38,991 nt of DNA from Acidobacteriota bacterium (GTDB taxonomy: Bacteria; Chlamydiota; Chlamydiia; Chlamydiales; Rhabdochlamydiaceae), in contig CAJCHM010000044.1 in assembly GCA_903970255.1 (NCBI GenBank), positions 1 to 38,991 on the forward strand, given 5' to 3'. Below are positions 23,125 to 30,889 of the stretch, piece after piece. The notes beneath the pieces are model-generated. The model ran no database searches. It saw nothing but the letters and a program-made list of their open reading frames with translations, and was not told the DNA's origin. Position 1 is the stretch's first letter, and the number at the start of each line of letters is the position of its first letter. Both the position numbers and the translations under genes were made by a program.

Positions 23125-23490
23125 GTATCGGAACAGTGCCGAAGGACACTGGGATTGTAGTTTGGACAAGAAAAAACGTTTTGCATTAGAGCATGGGGCA
23201 GGATGTTATTGGAAGATCATTGCCCGGAGACGCAGTCCCGGTGAAGAGCTTGGAATTTGGGCTGCAAGACAAGCCACGCGGTCCTCTGCTTTATATCATT
23301 GGTTATCCAAATTGACGAGAATTCCATCTCGAGAAATTCCCAATTGCTCCGGTAAAACATAAATTTTCTGATCGGCACATTGACCATTTGCTTCCCATTC
23401 TTGGCAAGATCCGGTAAACGCATTAAGTGTGAAAAAAAGGGAAATTGTGATAACGATGAGTCTGAACCAGTGTAGCGTATTGACCGCCAT
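23125..23490 (-). pseudogene. decayed gene for a small secreted protein
   Basis: From ATG 23490 the frame encodes a good signal peptide (MAVNTLHWFRLIVITISLFF, then TLNAFTGSC). Next comes CQEWEANGQCADQKIYVLPEQ and GISRDGILVNLDNQ. It then stops at TGA (23298-23296), where a Trp codon TGG would give a natural NQWYKAE. Beyond it the same frame continues YKAEDRVACLAAQ. A different frame carries MQNVFSCPNYNPSVLRHCSDT, with a Cys pair that looks like the protein's C-terminal module. I infer one nonsense change and at least one frameshift. The alternative is that a functional 64-residue secreted peptide survives. Confidence 0.5.
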
Positions 23491-23619
23491 GTAAATATTG
23501 AAACAAATTTTGAATCAATATCTTGGTTTTTGACAAGTTAAAAATATTGATCGTCAGTGTTTTTAGTACTAACATGGTTCAGGAAAATACAAAAACATTG
23601 CAAGTCGCGGGGTCAGGCC

Positions 23620-24159
23620 ATGTCAGATGTTGTGAATCACAGTTGGAAATTGCGCCTCTGCATCGGCCTGCTGATGCTTATTTTAGGCTTTATCGGGATG
23701 ATTGTTACCGATATCTCTAGAGATGGCGCATGGCTTTATTGGCGCAATATCTCCGCGGTGTTTGCCATCTTAAGCTTGTCCTTAAGCATTTACCTACAAA
23801 AAATGAGATGGAAAACAACTGTTTTTACGATCTGGCATGAGCTCTTCCACTGGGTGGGGCTCTTGTTAACGATTGTGACAATTGATTATTTTGTAACCAC
23901 TGGAATCATGGGGAGGTTTCAAGCTGGCCTGGTGGCATTGGCATTGCTGGCCTTTGCAACTTATTTGATCGGGGTCTATATCGAAACCACTTTCATCCCG
24001 GTGGGGATTATTTTAGGGGTTTTTGCTGCAGGCACGGCTCTTTTTGCAGCCTATATCTACAGCATTATTCTCCCACTGACCATCATCGCAGCACTTGTCG
24101 TTGTCTGGATGGTCCACCGGATGCATAAGGCTTATCATCCTGTGGACAAATCTGGCTGA
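23620..24159 (+). CDS. polytopic membrane protein, unknown function
   Basis: The protein has 179 residues and five or six predicted membrane helices, beginning LCIGLLMLILGFIGMIVTDI. Later helices include ISAVFAILSLSLSIYL, ELFHWVGLLLTIVTIDYFV, GLVALALLAFATYLIGVYI, VGIILGVFAAGTALFAAYI and ILPLTIIAALVVVWMV. I start it at ATG 23620 (MSDVVNHSWK), with AGG 5 bases upstream, not at the earlier ATG 23557. A WHELFHW motif in the middle could bind a metal, since it resembles an H-E-x2-H zinc motif. The histidine spacing is HELFH, which is indeed H-E-x2-H, but it lies in a short membrane protein and I would not call a protease on that alone. Confidence 0.7.
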   Translation: MSDVVNHSWKLRLCIGLLMLILGFIGMIVTDISRDGAWLYWRNISAVFAILSLSLSIYLQKMRWKTTVFTIWHELFHWVGLLLTIVTIDYFVTTGIMGRFQAGLVALALLAFATYLIGVYIETTFIPVGIILGVFAAGTALFAAYIYSIILPLTIIAALVVVWMVHRMHKAYHPVDKSG

Positions 24160-24192
24160 GCTAGGCGGCACCAAATTCTAGTTTGTACAACT

Positions 24193-24365
24193 TATTAACC
24201 TGAGTAATGGGTTTCTTCCCTCAACATCAACAGAGATTTGCGATGAGATTGCCCTTGTTTTTCCAAAGGTAATAGCGGAGGACCCTATACCTTTGGAACA
24301 ACAAGGGCAAGATCACGCAAAGATTGTTGATGTTGAGCGGATTAAACCCATTACTCAGGTTAATA
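24193..24365. mobile_element. 173-bp palindromic element, family 3
   Basis: The ends TATTAACCTGAGTAATGGGT and the inverted ACCCATTACTCAGGTTAATA are perfect. The inner arms stay similar (CTCAACATCAACA, TTGCCCTTGTT, CCAAAGGTA), with scattered mismatches and an open centre near 24278. TTAA occurs at both edges. It lies between two convergent genes and has no coding capacity. No second copy is seen in the window. Confidence 0.75.
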
Positions 24366-24430
24366 GGGAACTGTGCCTATGGTAGTGTGGGAGGACAGTA
24401 GTTTAAAAACCCACTTCCTACCCGATCACT

Positions 24431-24838
24431 TCAATTTCTTAAAAACCCAACAGAGGCTACTGCTTTTTGATGAACATTCCATTTTATTAAGTATTGAGTT
24501 ACGAGTTCGTAGGGTCCTTTTTTTAGAACTGTTAGTATTGTCAGTCTTGCTCGATATTCAATCAATTTCTTGCATAATTGTACGGCATTATTGGCTTTCT
24601 TGGTGGGCCCAACCAAATCAATGAGCTCTTTAGAGAACGTTTCATCTAATTTTTCATTTTCAATGAATTCCTTATTTTCTTTATGCAACTCTCTGCACTT
24701 ATTTTCGAAATGCTGTTCATTAAAAATTTTTTGAGTGTTTTTATTGACCATAGAAAAACTTATCTGATCTTTAATAGGCAATAAATTAATTATTTTTTTA
24801 TCTATATCGATGGACTTTGATAAAGGAAATAATGACAT
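24431..24838 (-). CDS. F-box-like protein, candidate host-directed effector
   Basis: The protein has 135 residues. The ATG at 24838 is preceded by GGAG, so the upstream ATG at 24871 is not used. Residues about 10-50 (IDKKIINLLPIKDQISFSMV, then NKNTQKIFNEQHFENKCREL) match the F-box pattern: Leu-Pro, Lys-Asp, the hydrophobic SxVNK core and a trailing Phe-Glu-x-Lys. F-box proteins recruit Skp1 of eukaryotic SCF ubiquitin ligases, and bacteria have no such complex. F-box effectors are known in amoeba-associated chlamydiae and in Legionella. The rest is helical with no recognised substrate domain. The AT-rich composition fits acquisition. The function is inference. Confidence 0.65.
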   Translation of the reverse strand: MSLFPLSKSIDIDKKIINLLPIKDQISFSMVNKNTQKIFNEQHFENKCRELHKENKEFIENEKLDETFSKELIDLVGPTKKANNAVQLCKKLIEYRARLTILTVLKKGPYELVTQYLIKWNVHQKAVASVGFLRN

Positions 24839-25026
24839 GTTTTTTCTCCTGTTTTTTTTATTTGGGGTCAATTTAATAATTCAATACAACAATGGTTGTT
24901 ATACTAGTTATATCAAAAAGGTTTAATTAATCGCAATTATTAAAATTAAAATTGCCTGTATTTATTTAAAAATTGATCGAATAAAAATAATAAATATTAT
25001 TTTAGATTCAAATAAAAATAAACCCC
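24839..25026. other. AT-rich spacer upstream of the F-box gene
   Basis: It holds the GGAG ribosome site of the F-box gene and a short palindrome ACAACAATGGTTGTTAT at about 24887-24903 that may be an operator. No promoter is clear, and there is no terminator for the RND operon that ends at 25027. Confidence 0.35.
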
Positions 25027-28000
25027 TTACCCCGCAATATCGGGTTCAGGCTTTTTCTGTCTGTTTTTAATTTTTTCGTGCAGCTCTTCGATGTAGGTAT
25101 AGATGATCGGGGTCAGGTAGAGGGTCATGATCTGGGAGAAGATCAACCCGCCGACAATCACGATCCCCAAGGCCTGGCGGCTTTTGGCTGTAGCCCCGCC
25201 GATCCCAATGGCAATGGGAAGCGCGCCCATGAGCGCGGCAAAGGTGGTCATTAGGATGGGACGGCAGCGGACCATGCAAGCATGAAAGATGGCTTCGTGG
25301 ATCGATTTTCCCTCGCGCAGCCTAGAATCATTGGCAAAGTCGATCATAATGATCCCGTTTTTCATGACGATCCCAAGCAACATGATCATCCCAACGACAG
25401 CATAGAGGGAAAGGGTCTGTCCAAAGAGCATGAGGCTTAAAAAACCTCCGAGTGCAGCAGGGGGGAGTGTGGACATGACGGTAAGTGGGGGAAAGAAGCT
25501 CTCATAGAGGATGCCGAGGATCACATAGATGATAAACATCGCAATGAGAATGAGGTATTTTAAGTTGGCAAAAGATTCTTGGAAGACATTTGCAGTTCCT
25601 TGTATGGAACCGGATACAGTGATGGGGAGGGTTTGTTTGGCAAGTGTTGTGACCTCATGGAGCGCAGATTCCAAGGGAACATTGTGTGAGAGGTTAAAAG
25701 AGATCGTTGCAGAGGGTAGCCCATCGGTATGGTTGACGGTGAGGGGACCTATCGTTTCAGTGATCCGGGTGATAGCACTTAAGGGAACCATTTGGTTATT
25801 GGTGTTGCGGAGCCAGATTTGGTTTAAATCGGTGGGATTGCGATAAAATCTAGGGAATGTCTCCATGATCGCATAGTATTGGTAGCTGGAGGTATTGATC
25901 GGGCTTAGATTAGTGGTTGCATAAGAGAGGCTAAGTGCATTTTCAATCTGGTTTGCAGTGATGTTGTATTGGGAGGCTCTATCGCGCAAGATTTCGATTT
26001 TAGCTTGAGGCTCTGTAATATCCATATCGCTGACAACAGCTGTGATCGTTTTAAGAGTGTGCATCTTTTTTTCCATTAGGGAGCCATACTTATAGAGGTC
26101 GTCTGTACTCATGCTGGTCATTGTGTATTGGTAGTCTCCTTTGCTGTTTGTGGTTCCTACCTGTAGGTTGATGAGCGGCATGGGGACCAAAAAGACTTTG
26201 CATCCGGGAATCTGGTTGGCAATGGGAAGGAGGTGTTTGAGCAGAGGGGCAAGGGCTAGTCTCTGGTGGATCGGCTTTAGACTGAGATACATGACCCCTT
26301 CATTATCCTGGGGGTATCCGCTGACGCTGACAATGGACTCGACGTTTGGATCTTTAGCTAGGATTTTGGAGAGCTTCTCGGTGTAATCATTCAGTTGAAA
26401 GGGAGAGGTGCCATCAACGGTTTGGATATAGCATTGGATTAGGCCTAAGTCATCGGGGGGAAGAAAGTCTTTGGGGAGTTTGACAAGCAGGAAAATCGAG
26501 AGCGCTAAACTTCCCAACCCCATCCCCAAAATGAGGATTCTGTTGTTTAATGCCCACTTGAGAGAGGGGGAATAGACTCCTAGAATTTTTTCATTGAGAG
26601 AGTGGGAGATTTTTTCAACCCATGTCTTCTTTTTTTCTTCCCCTTCTTTGGGGGCTGCAATGAAGCGGCTGCACATGAGTGGAGTGAGGGTTAAAGAGAT
26701 GACGCCTGAAATGAAGACCGTAACGACGATGGTGACGGCAAATTCGTGCAGGATCCGTCCGATGATCCCCCCCATGAAAAGCAGGGGGATGAAAATGGTA
26801 CAGAGGCAAAGGGTCATCGATAAGATGGTAAAGCTAATCTCTTTTGATCCATTGAGTGCTGCAGTCAGCGGTTTTTCTCCATGTTCGACGTGGCGCACGA
26901 TGTTTTCTAATACGACAATCGCATCATCAACCAGGTACCCGATCGCCAGGGTGATCGCAAGCAGGGAGAGGATATCGATCGTAAATCCCATCTTTAGCAT
27001 CACGATAAAGGCACCCAGGACCGAAAGTGGAATGGTGATCACAGGGATGAAGGTGTCTCTGACTTTTCCCAAGTAAAAGAAGATGACCAAAACAACTAGC
27101 AGCAGGGCGATGAATAGGGTAAGCTCTACATCATGGACAGAATCCCAAATGAATGCAGATTGATCATAAATGCGCGAGAGTTTGATAGAAGCCGGGATTT
27201 GCGCTTGTAAGGAGGGGAGGAGGGTATTAATATCCTTAATGACTTGTAATGAGTTGGCGCCGGGCTGTTTGCGTACAGCGAGGATGACGCTGGGTGCATC
27301 AAAGTCATTTTCATAATAGTTGGTAAAGAGTTTATCGTTTTGAACGCTATCGATGGCACGGCCGATATCGCGAAACCTAGTGATCGACCCGTTATCATTT
27401 TTGATGATGATGGGATCGTAAAGGGCGGCCGGGATGAGCTGGCCGTTCACATCGATGGTAAATTCCCTTTTCTCTCCGAAAAGAGTCCCGACGGGTAGAT
27501 AAACATTGGCCTGCTTGATCGCATTTCCCACATCTTCAATCCCGATCCCACGGGCTGCCATCTTTTGGGGATCCACGCGCAGCCGCACAGCGTAAGGATA
27601 CCCATAAGTCTGCACCTGGGATACTCCCTCGACAATGCTAATTCTTTGCGCAAGGACAGAATAACCGTAATTGTACAATTCGCCTCTTGTGATTGTCGGC
27701 GACGACACAGCAAGAAAAAGGATAGGGGAGGCTGTGGGGTTGGTTTTGGTGTAGGTCGGTGCATAGGGCAAATCTTTGGGGAGTTGAGGATTTGCTGTAT
27801 TGATCGCAGCCAAAACATCGGGGGCTGCCAGATCGATGTTGCGATCGAGATGGAATTGAAGAACAATTGTCGCGCTGCCGGTGTAACTGGTGGAAGAGAT
27901 TTGGAGTATCCCTTCAATGGTTGTGAATTGTTGTTCTAAGGGCACGACAACGTTATTGGCAACAGTTTCAGGATCAGCGCCTGGCCAAGAGACGGTGACT

Positions 28001-28137
28001 GTGATGGTCGGATAGTCGACATCGGGCATGGCGCTAATGGGGAGTGCGATGTAGGCAATCACACCGAAAAAAGCAACCGTTAGCATAGCCAAAATGGTCA
28101 TGACGGGTCTGCGGATAAAGATTTCCGAAAGATTCAT
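25027..28137 (-). CDS. RND multidrug efflux pump, MdtB/AcrB-like inner membrane subunit
   Basis: This 1036-residue proton-driven RND transporter is of normal family length. It has twelve predicted membrane helices in two halves, each with a large periplasmic loop. The N-terminus (MNLSEIFIRRPVMTILAML, then LPISAMPDVDYPTI) and LPYAPTYTKTNPTASPI are closest to the MdtB/MdtC (MuxB) branch. The proton-relay Asp pair is present in GYLVDDAIVVLENI near residue 405. ALMGALPIAIGIGGA near the C-terminus is also characteristic. A single subunit is encoded, so it is probably a homotrimer. Its ATG overlaps the adaptor stop (ATGA), and it is the last gene of channel-adaptor-pump. Confidence 0.93.
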   Translation of the reverse strand: MNLSEIFIRRPVMTILAMLTVAFFGVIAYIALPISAMPDVDYPTITVTVSWPGADPETVANNVVVPLEQQFTTIEGILQISSTSYTGSATIVLQFHLDRNIDLAAPDVLAAINTANPQLPKDLPYAPTYTKTNPTASPILFLAVSSPTITRGELYNYGYSVLAQRISIVEGVSQVQTYGYPYAVRLRVDPQKMAARGIGIEDVGNAIKQANVYLPVGTLFGEKREFTIDVNGQLIPAALYDPIIIKNDNGSITRFRDIGRAIDSVQNDKLFTNYYENDFDAPSVILAVRKQPGANSLQVIKDINTLLPSLQAQIPASIKLSRIYDQSAFIWDSVHDVELTLFIALLLVVLVIFFYLGKVRDTFIPVITIPLSVLGAFIVMLKMGFTIDILSLLAITLAIGYLVDDAIVVLENIVRHVEHGEKPLTAALNGSKEISFTILSMTLCLCTIFIPLLFMGGIIGRILHEFAVTIVVTVFISGVISLTLTPLMCSRFIAAPKEGEEKKKTWVEKISHSLNEKILGVYSPSLKWALNNRILILGMGLGSLALSIFLLVKLPKDFLPPDDLGLIQCYIQTVDGTSPFQLNDYTEKLSKILAKDPNVESIVSVSGYPQDNEGVMYLSLKPIHQRLALAPLLKHLLPIANQIPGCKVFLVPMPLINLQVGTTNSKGDYQYTMTSMSTDDLYKYGSLMEKKMHTLKTITAVVSDMDITEPQAKIEILRDRASQYNITANQIENALSLSYATTNLSPINTSSYQYYAIMETFPRFYRNPTDLNQIWLRNTNNQMVPLSAITRITETIGPLTVNHTDGLPSATISFNLSHNVPLESALHEVTTLAKQTLPITVSGSIQGTANVFQESFANLKYLILIAMFIIYVILGILYESFFPPLTVMSTLPPAALGGFLSLMLFGQTLSLYAVVGMIMLLGIVMKNGIIMIDFANDSRLREGKSIHEAIFHACMVRCRPILMTTFAALMGALPIAIGIGGATAKSRQALGIVIVGGLIFSQIMTLYLTPIIYTYIEELHEKIKNRQKKPEPDIAG

Positions 28138-29252
28138 GATGCTCCCTGCTTTTCATTAGATTCTTCAGCTTGTTGAATTTCCACTTTCATTCCGGGATAA
28201 AGGTTGAGTTGTCCCTCTGTAACGACCTGATCATCAACCTTTAAGCCTGATTCTATTGCGACATAAGAGTCGTCATATCTTTGGCCAATGTGGATTGTGC
28301 GCGCTTCAATTGTTAAGTCAGGTTTAACGACATAGGTATAGTGTCCTTTTTGGCCGACTAAGACTGCGTCGTTGGGAATGAGCAAAGCATCTTTTGTTTC
28401 CCCTAAAATGAGACGGACATCCACAAAGTGGCCAGGCCATAGGATCTTTTCCTGATTGGGAAGGGTCCCTTCAAGCAGAATAGCTCCTGTTGAGGTGTTG
28501 ACCTGATTGTCAATTAAGGTCAGCTCTCCTTCAAAGGGGTGTTTATGGGCAGCGTCGGGATAGACGATCAACTTCAACATCCCCAGACGCTGTTTTTCTT
28601 GAATCGTGAGTAAGTCGGTTTCTGGGACATAAAAATCGACCAGGATGGGTTGAATCTGATTGAGTAGAACCAATTCTGTATCGCCGTTGGCATCGACATA
28701 ATTTCCTGTTTTAACCTGCAGCTTGCCGGTCACACAGTTCATCGGCGCTTCGATATAGCAATAACCGAGGTTGATTTGCGCTGTTTCTAGTTCCGCCTTA
28801 TTTTGCGCAACGTTTGCTTCATCGACTAAGACATTGGTTACATACTGGTCATAGTTGAGCTGGGAGATGAAGTCTTGTTTGACAAGCGGCCCGTAGCGAA
28901 ATGTCGTCTCCTTATCGTAATGCAAAGTGGCATAAGTTTGAGCCAGAGCAGCTTCTGCTTTTGCCAGGTTTGCTTCATAGGGGCGGGGATCGATCACAAG
29001 CAAAAGATCTCCCCGTTTTACCTCTTGTCCCTCCACAAAGTATTGCGCGACGATATTGCCCGACACTTGAGATTTTACCGTTACGCTTGTCTTAGCGACG
29101 ATATGGCCGATATAGTCGACATAGGTGGGGATATCGTGCACAAGGGGTTTAGTGACTGCCACCTTATGGGGTGGCGGAGATGGCAAAGGTGTCTTTTCAC
29201 AGCTGGGGAGCCAAAGTAAACACAATAGTAGATAATTAATCTTTCTCTTCAT
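28134..29252 (-). CDS. RND efflux periplasmic adaptor (membrane fusion protein), lipoprotein
   Basis: The protein has 372 residues. The signal peptide MKRKINYLLLCLLWLPSC ends in an LPSC lipobox, so it is anchored by lipid as AcrA is. A split lipoyl domain (VTVKSQVSGNIVAQYFVEGQ and YIEAPMNCVTGKLQVKTGNY) brackets a short alpha-hairpin with RPYEANLAKAEAALAQTYAT. A beta-barrel and a membrane-proximal domain follow (LWPGHFVDVRLIL; GLKVDDQVVTEGQLNLYPGM). It bridges the pump to the outer membrane channel. Its start overlaps the channel gene by 17 bases. Confidence 0.92.
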   Translation of the reverse strand: MKRKINYLLLCLLWLPSCEKTPLPSPPPHKVAVTKPLVHDIPTYVDYIGHIVAKTSVTVKSQVSGNIVAQYFVEGQEVKRGDLLLVIDPRPYEANLAKAEAALAQTYATLHYDKETTFRYGPLVKQDFISQLNYDQYVTNVLVDEANVAQNKAELETAQINLGYCYIEAPMNCVTGKLQVKTGNYVDANGDTELVLLNQIQPILVDFYVPETDLLTIQEKQRLGMLKLIVYPDAAHKHPFEGELTLIDNQVNTSTGAILLEGTLPNQEKILWPGHFVDVRLILGETKDALLIPNDAVLVGQKGHYTYVVKPDLTIEARTIHIGQRYDDSYVAIESGLKVDDQVVTEGQLNLYPGMKVEIQQAEESNEKQGAS

Positions 29253-30825
29253 CGTTTATTACCTGGTTAGTGGAGTTCATTTCTTTAGAGTCTGCAATCT
29301 GCACCTCTTGCAAATCGTCAAAGGGGGTCAAATGGTTCGGAGAGAGGATCCCTGTCGCATAGGCTAGGTTGGCAAGTGAGGTAAACCACTGTTGAATGGC
29401 ACTTGCCTGTCTTGCCCTTGCATCGATGAGGGAGCTCTGTGCCGAGACGACATTAAGGATGGTGTTTGTGCCTTGTTTATATTGGGCAAGCGCCACAACA
29501 TATTGTTCTTCTGCAGCTGCTAAAAATGCTGTTGCAAACTGAAGCGTGTCATAAGCGACGTGGACATTGTAATGGTAGGAGGTGATCTGCTGGATCATCG
29601 TTAACTCTGTTTGTCTCACCTGCTCCTCAGCTGCAAGCCTATTTGCCTCTGCAATTTTAATCGCATTGCGGTAGAAAAAACCTTGGAAAAGGGGCATTGA
29701 AACAGAAAATGTGTTGATGAAATTGTACTGGTCGTGCAACCCCTGGCTATAGTAGTTCTTTGCAATATCAAAGTTGTAATTGAATTGGGGAAGAAACTGA
29801 GTTTTTGCCGCACGCAGAGTCTTTTCTTTCGAATGCAGGTTGGCCTCTGCCGCCAGAAGATCTGGTCTGTTTTGCATCGCAACGGCAATCAGGGTATCTG
29901 CAGGGGGGATGATCTCTTTGTCAGGCAATGCTGTCGGTAGATTCTGGGTTGTCAATTTCATGTTCGCAGGAAGTCCCATGTCATTGAGCATTGTGGTATA
30001 AGATGTTTCCACATTTTGCTGCTGAGCGGACCAGGTCGTTTGATTTTGCAAAAGCTGGGTTTTGGCTTGCAGAACATCGGAGACATCGCGCACGCCCGTA
30101 TCAAAACCTGCTTGGGCAGCCTCTAAGGTGAGTTGGGCTGTTTCCACATTGGCCACATCTGCGATTAAGAGCTGTTTTTGGTAAAGATAGTTATAAAAAT
30201 CGGTCATGATCGTTTGCAACAAGCTTAAGATGGCATCATTGTGCGTCCAGTCGGCATTGTAGAGCGCCTCTCGAGCAGCCTCAGAGGTTGCTCTCAAGGT
30301 GCCAAAATCATAAATCAGGTAAGAAAGACTCAGTTGAGGACTCCAAAAACTGTAGTAAATGTCTTGTACAGCAATCGAACTTAGGGAAGTTGTCGTAGTG
30401 GGATTGCTAGCTGCCGCAGGAGGAGATGATCCGCTAGCTCCAGCAGAAGAGGATCCATTGAACACAAAGCTGGGCTGCCGGTTGCGCGAATAGGAAAAAC
30501 TCCCATTGACCTCGGGGAAAAACTGGCTTTGAGATTGCCCATAATTTGCAGCTGCAGATCTAGCTTGGGCCCAAGTGATTTTAGTCTGTTGGTTGTTGCG
30601 GAGGGCAATGTCGATCAGCTCGCCTAAACTGTAAGGGTCATCCTGGCTGAACAACTCGGGAGGCTCATCGGAGAGCTCCATCGGCTTAAATTTTTTCGGA
30701 GGCACCCAGTTGCTAGATGAAGAGAGAGGGGCGAAGCTTGCCGGATCGATAACAGCGCGATTTGGGTAGCAGCCAGCACATGCCAGTAAGATGACCGAGG
30801 TGGGAATGGCAATTTTTCGTAGCAT
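29236..30825 (-). CDS. TolC-family outer membrane efflux lipoprotein
   Basis: The protein has 529 residues. I start it at the ATG with AGGGCG and AGG upstream (MLRKIAIPTS); a TTG seven codons earlier is the alternative. The signal peptide ends LLACAGC, giving a lipidated Cys as in OprM/NodT-type channels. Two homologous halves carry the family's helical signature, for example YSLGELIDIALRNNQQTKIT with TWAQARSAAANYGQS, then the second half beginning LIAVAMQNRPDLLAAEANLH. An Ala/Ser/Gly-rich loop (SSSAGASGSSPPAAASN) probably faces outward. It is the first gene of the efflux operon, 64 bp after gatB. Confidence 0.9.
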   Translation of the reverse strand: MLRKIAIPTSVILLACAGCYPNRAVIDPASFAPLSSSSNWVPPKKFKPMELSDEPPELFSQDDPYSLGELIDIALRNNQQTKITWAQARSAAANYGQSQSQFFPEVNGSFSYSRNRQPSFVFNGSSSAGASGSSPPAAASNPTTTTSLSSIAVQDIYYSFWSPQLSLSYLIYDFGTLRATSEAAREALYNADWTHNDAILSLLQTIMTDFYNYLYQKQLLIADVANVETAQLTLEAAQAGFDTGVRDVSDVLQAKTQLLQNQTTWSAQQQNVETSYTTMLNDMGLPANMKLTTQNLPTALPDKEIIPPADTLIAVAMQNRPDLLAAEANLHSKEKTLRAAKTQFLPQFNYNFDIAKNYYSQGLHDQYNFINTFSVSMPLFQGFFYRNAIKIAEANRLAAEEQVRQTELTMIQQITSYHYNVHVAYDTLQFATAFLAAAEEQYVVALAQYKQGTNTILNVVSAQSSLIDARARQASAIQQWFTSLANLAYATGILSPNHLTPFDDLQEVQIADSKEMNSTNQVINDEEKD

Positions 30826-30889
30826 CCTAAGCGCCCTAAGTACCAATGGTAACTAAAAAAATTAATTACCATCTTAAGGCGCAGTATAA

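Noticed and set aside
22818-23186. 122-codon minus-strand ORF
   Set aside because: Its C-terminal two thirds are translated palindromic elements; only the MQNVFSCPNYN part is of interest, as a fragment of the decayed gene.
23296-23298. TGA read as tryptophan
   Set aside because: All other genes use TGG for Trp and TGA as a stop (for example sucA and the antitoxin), so recoding is not credible.
22985-23362. 125-codon plus-strand ORF between toxin and membrane protein genes
   Set aside because: It runs through the 58-bp palindrome and antisense to the decayed secreted-protein gene, and has no coding character.
23620-24159. Zinc protease from the HELFH motif
   Set aside because: H-E-x2-H occurs, but the protein is a short chain of membrane helices without a third ligand or other protease signatures.
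26594-27076. 160-codon plus-strand ORF within the RND pump gene
   Set aside because: Shadow of a clear gene on the other strand.
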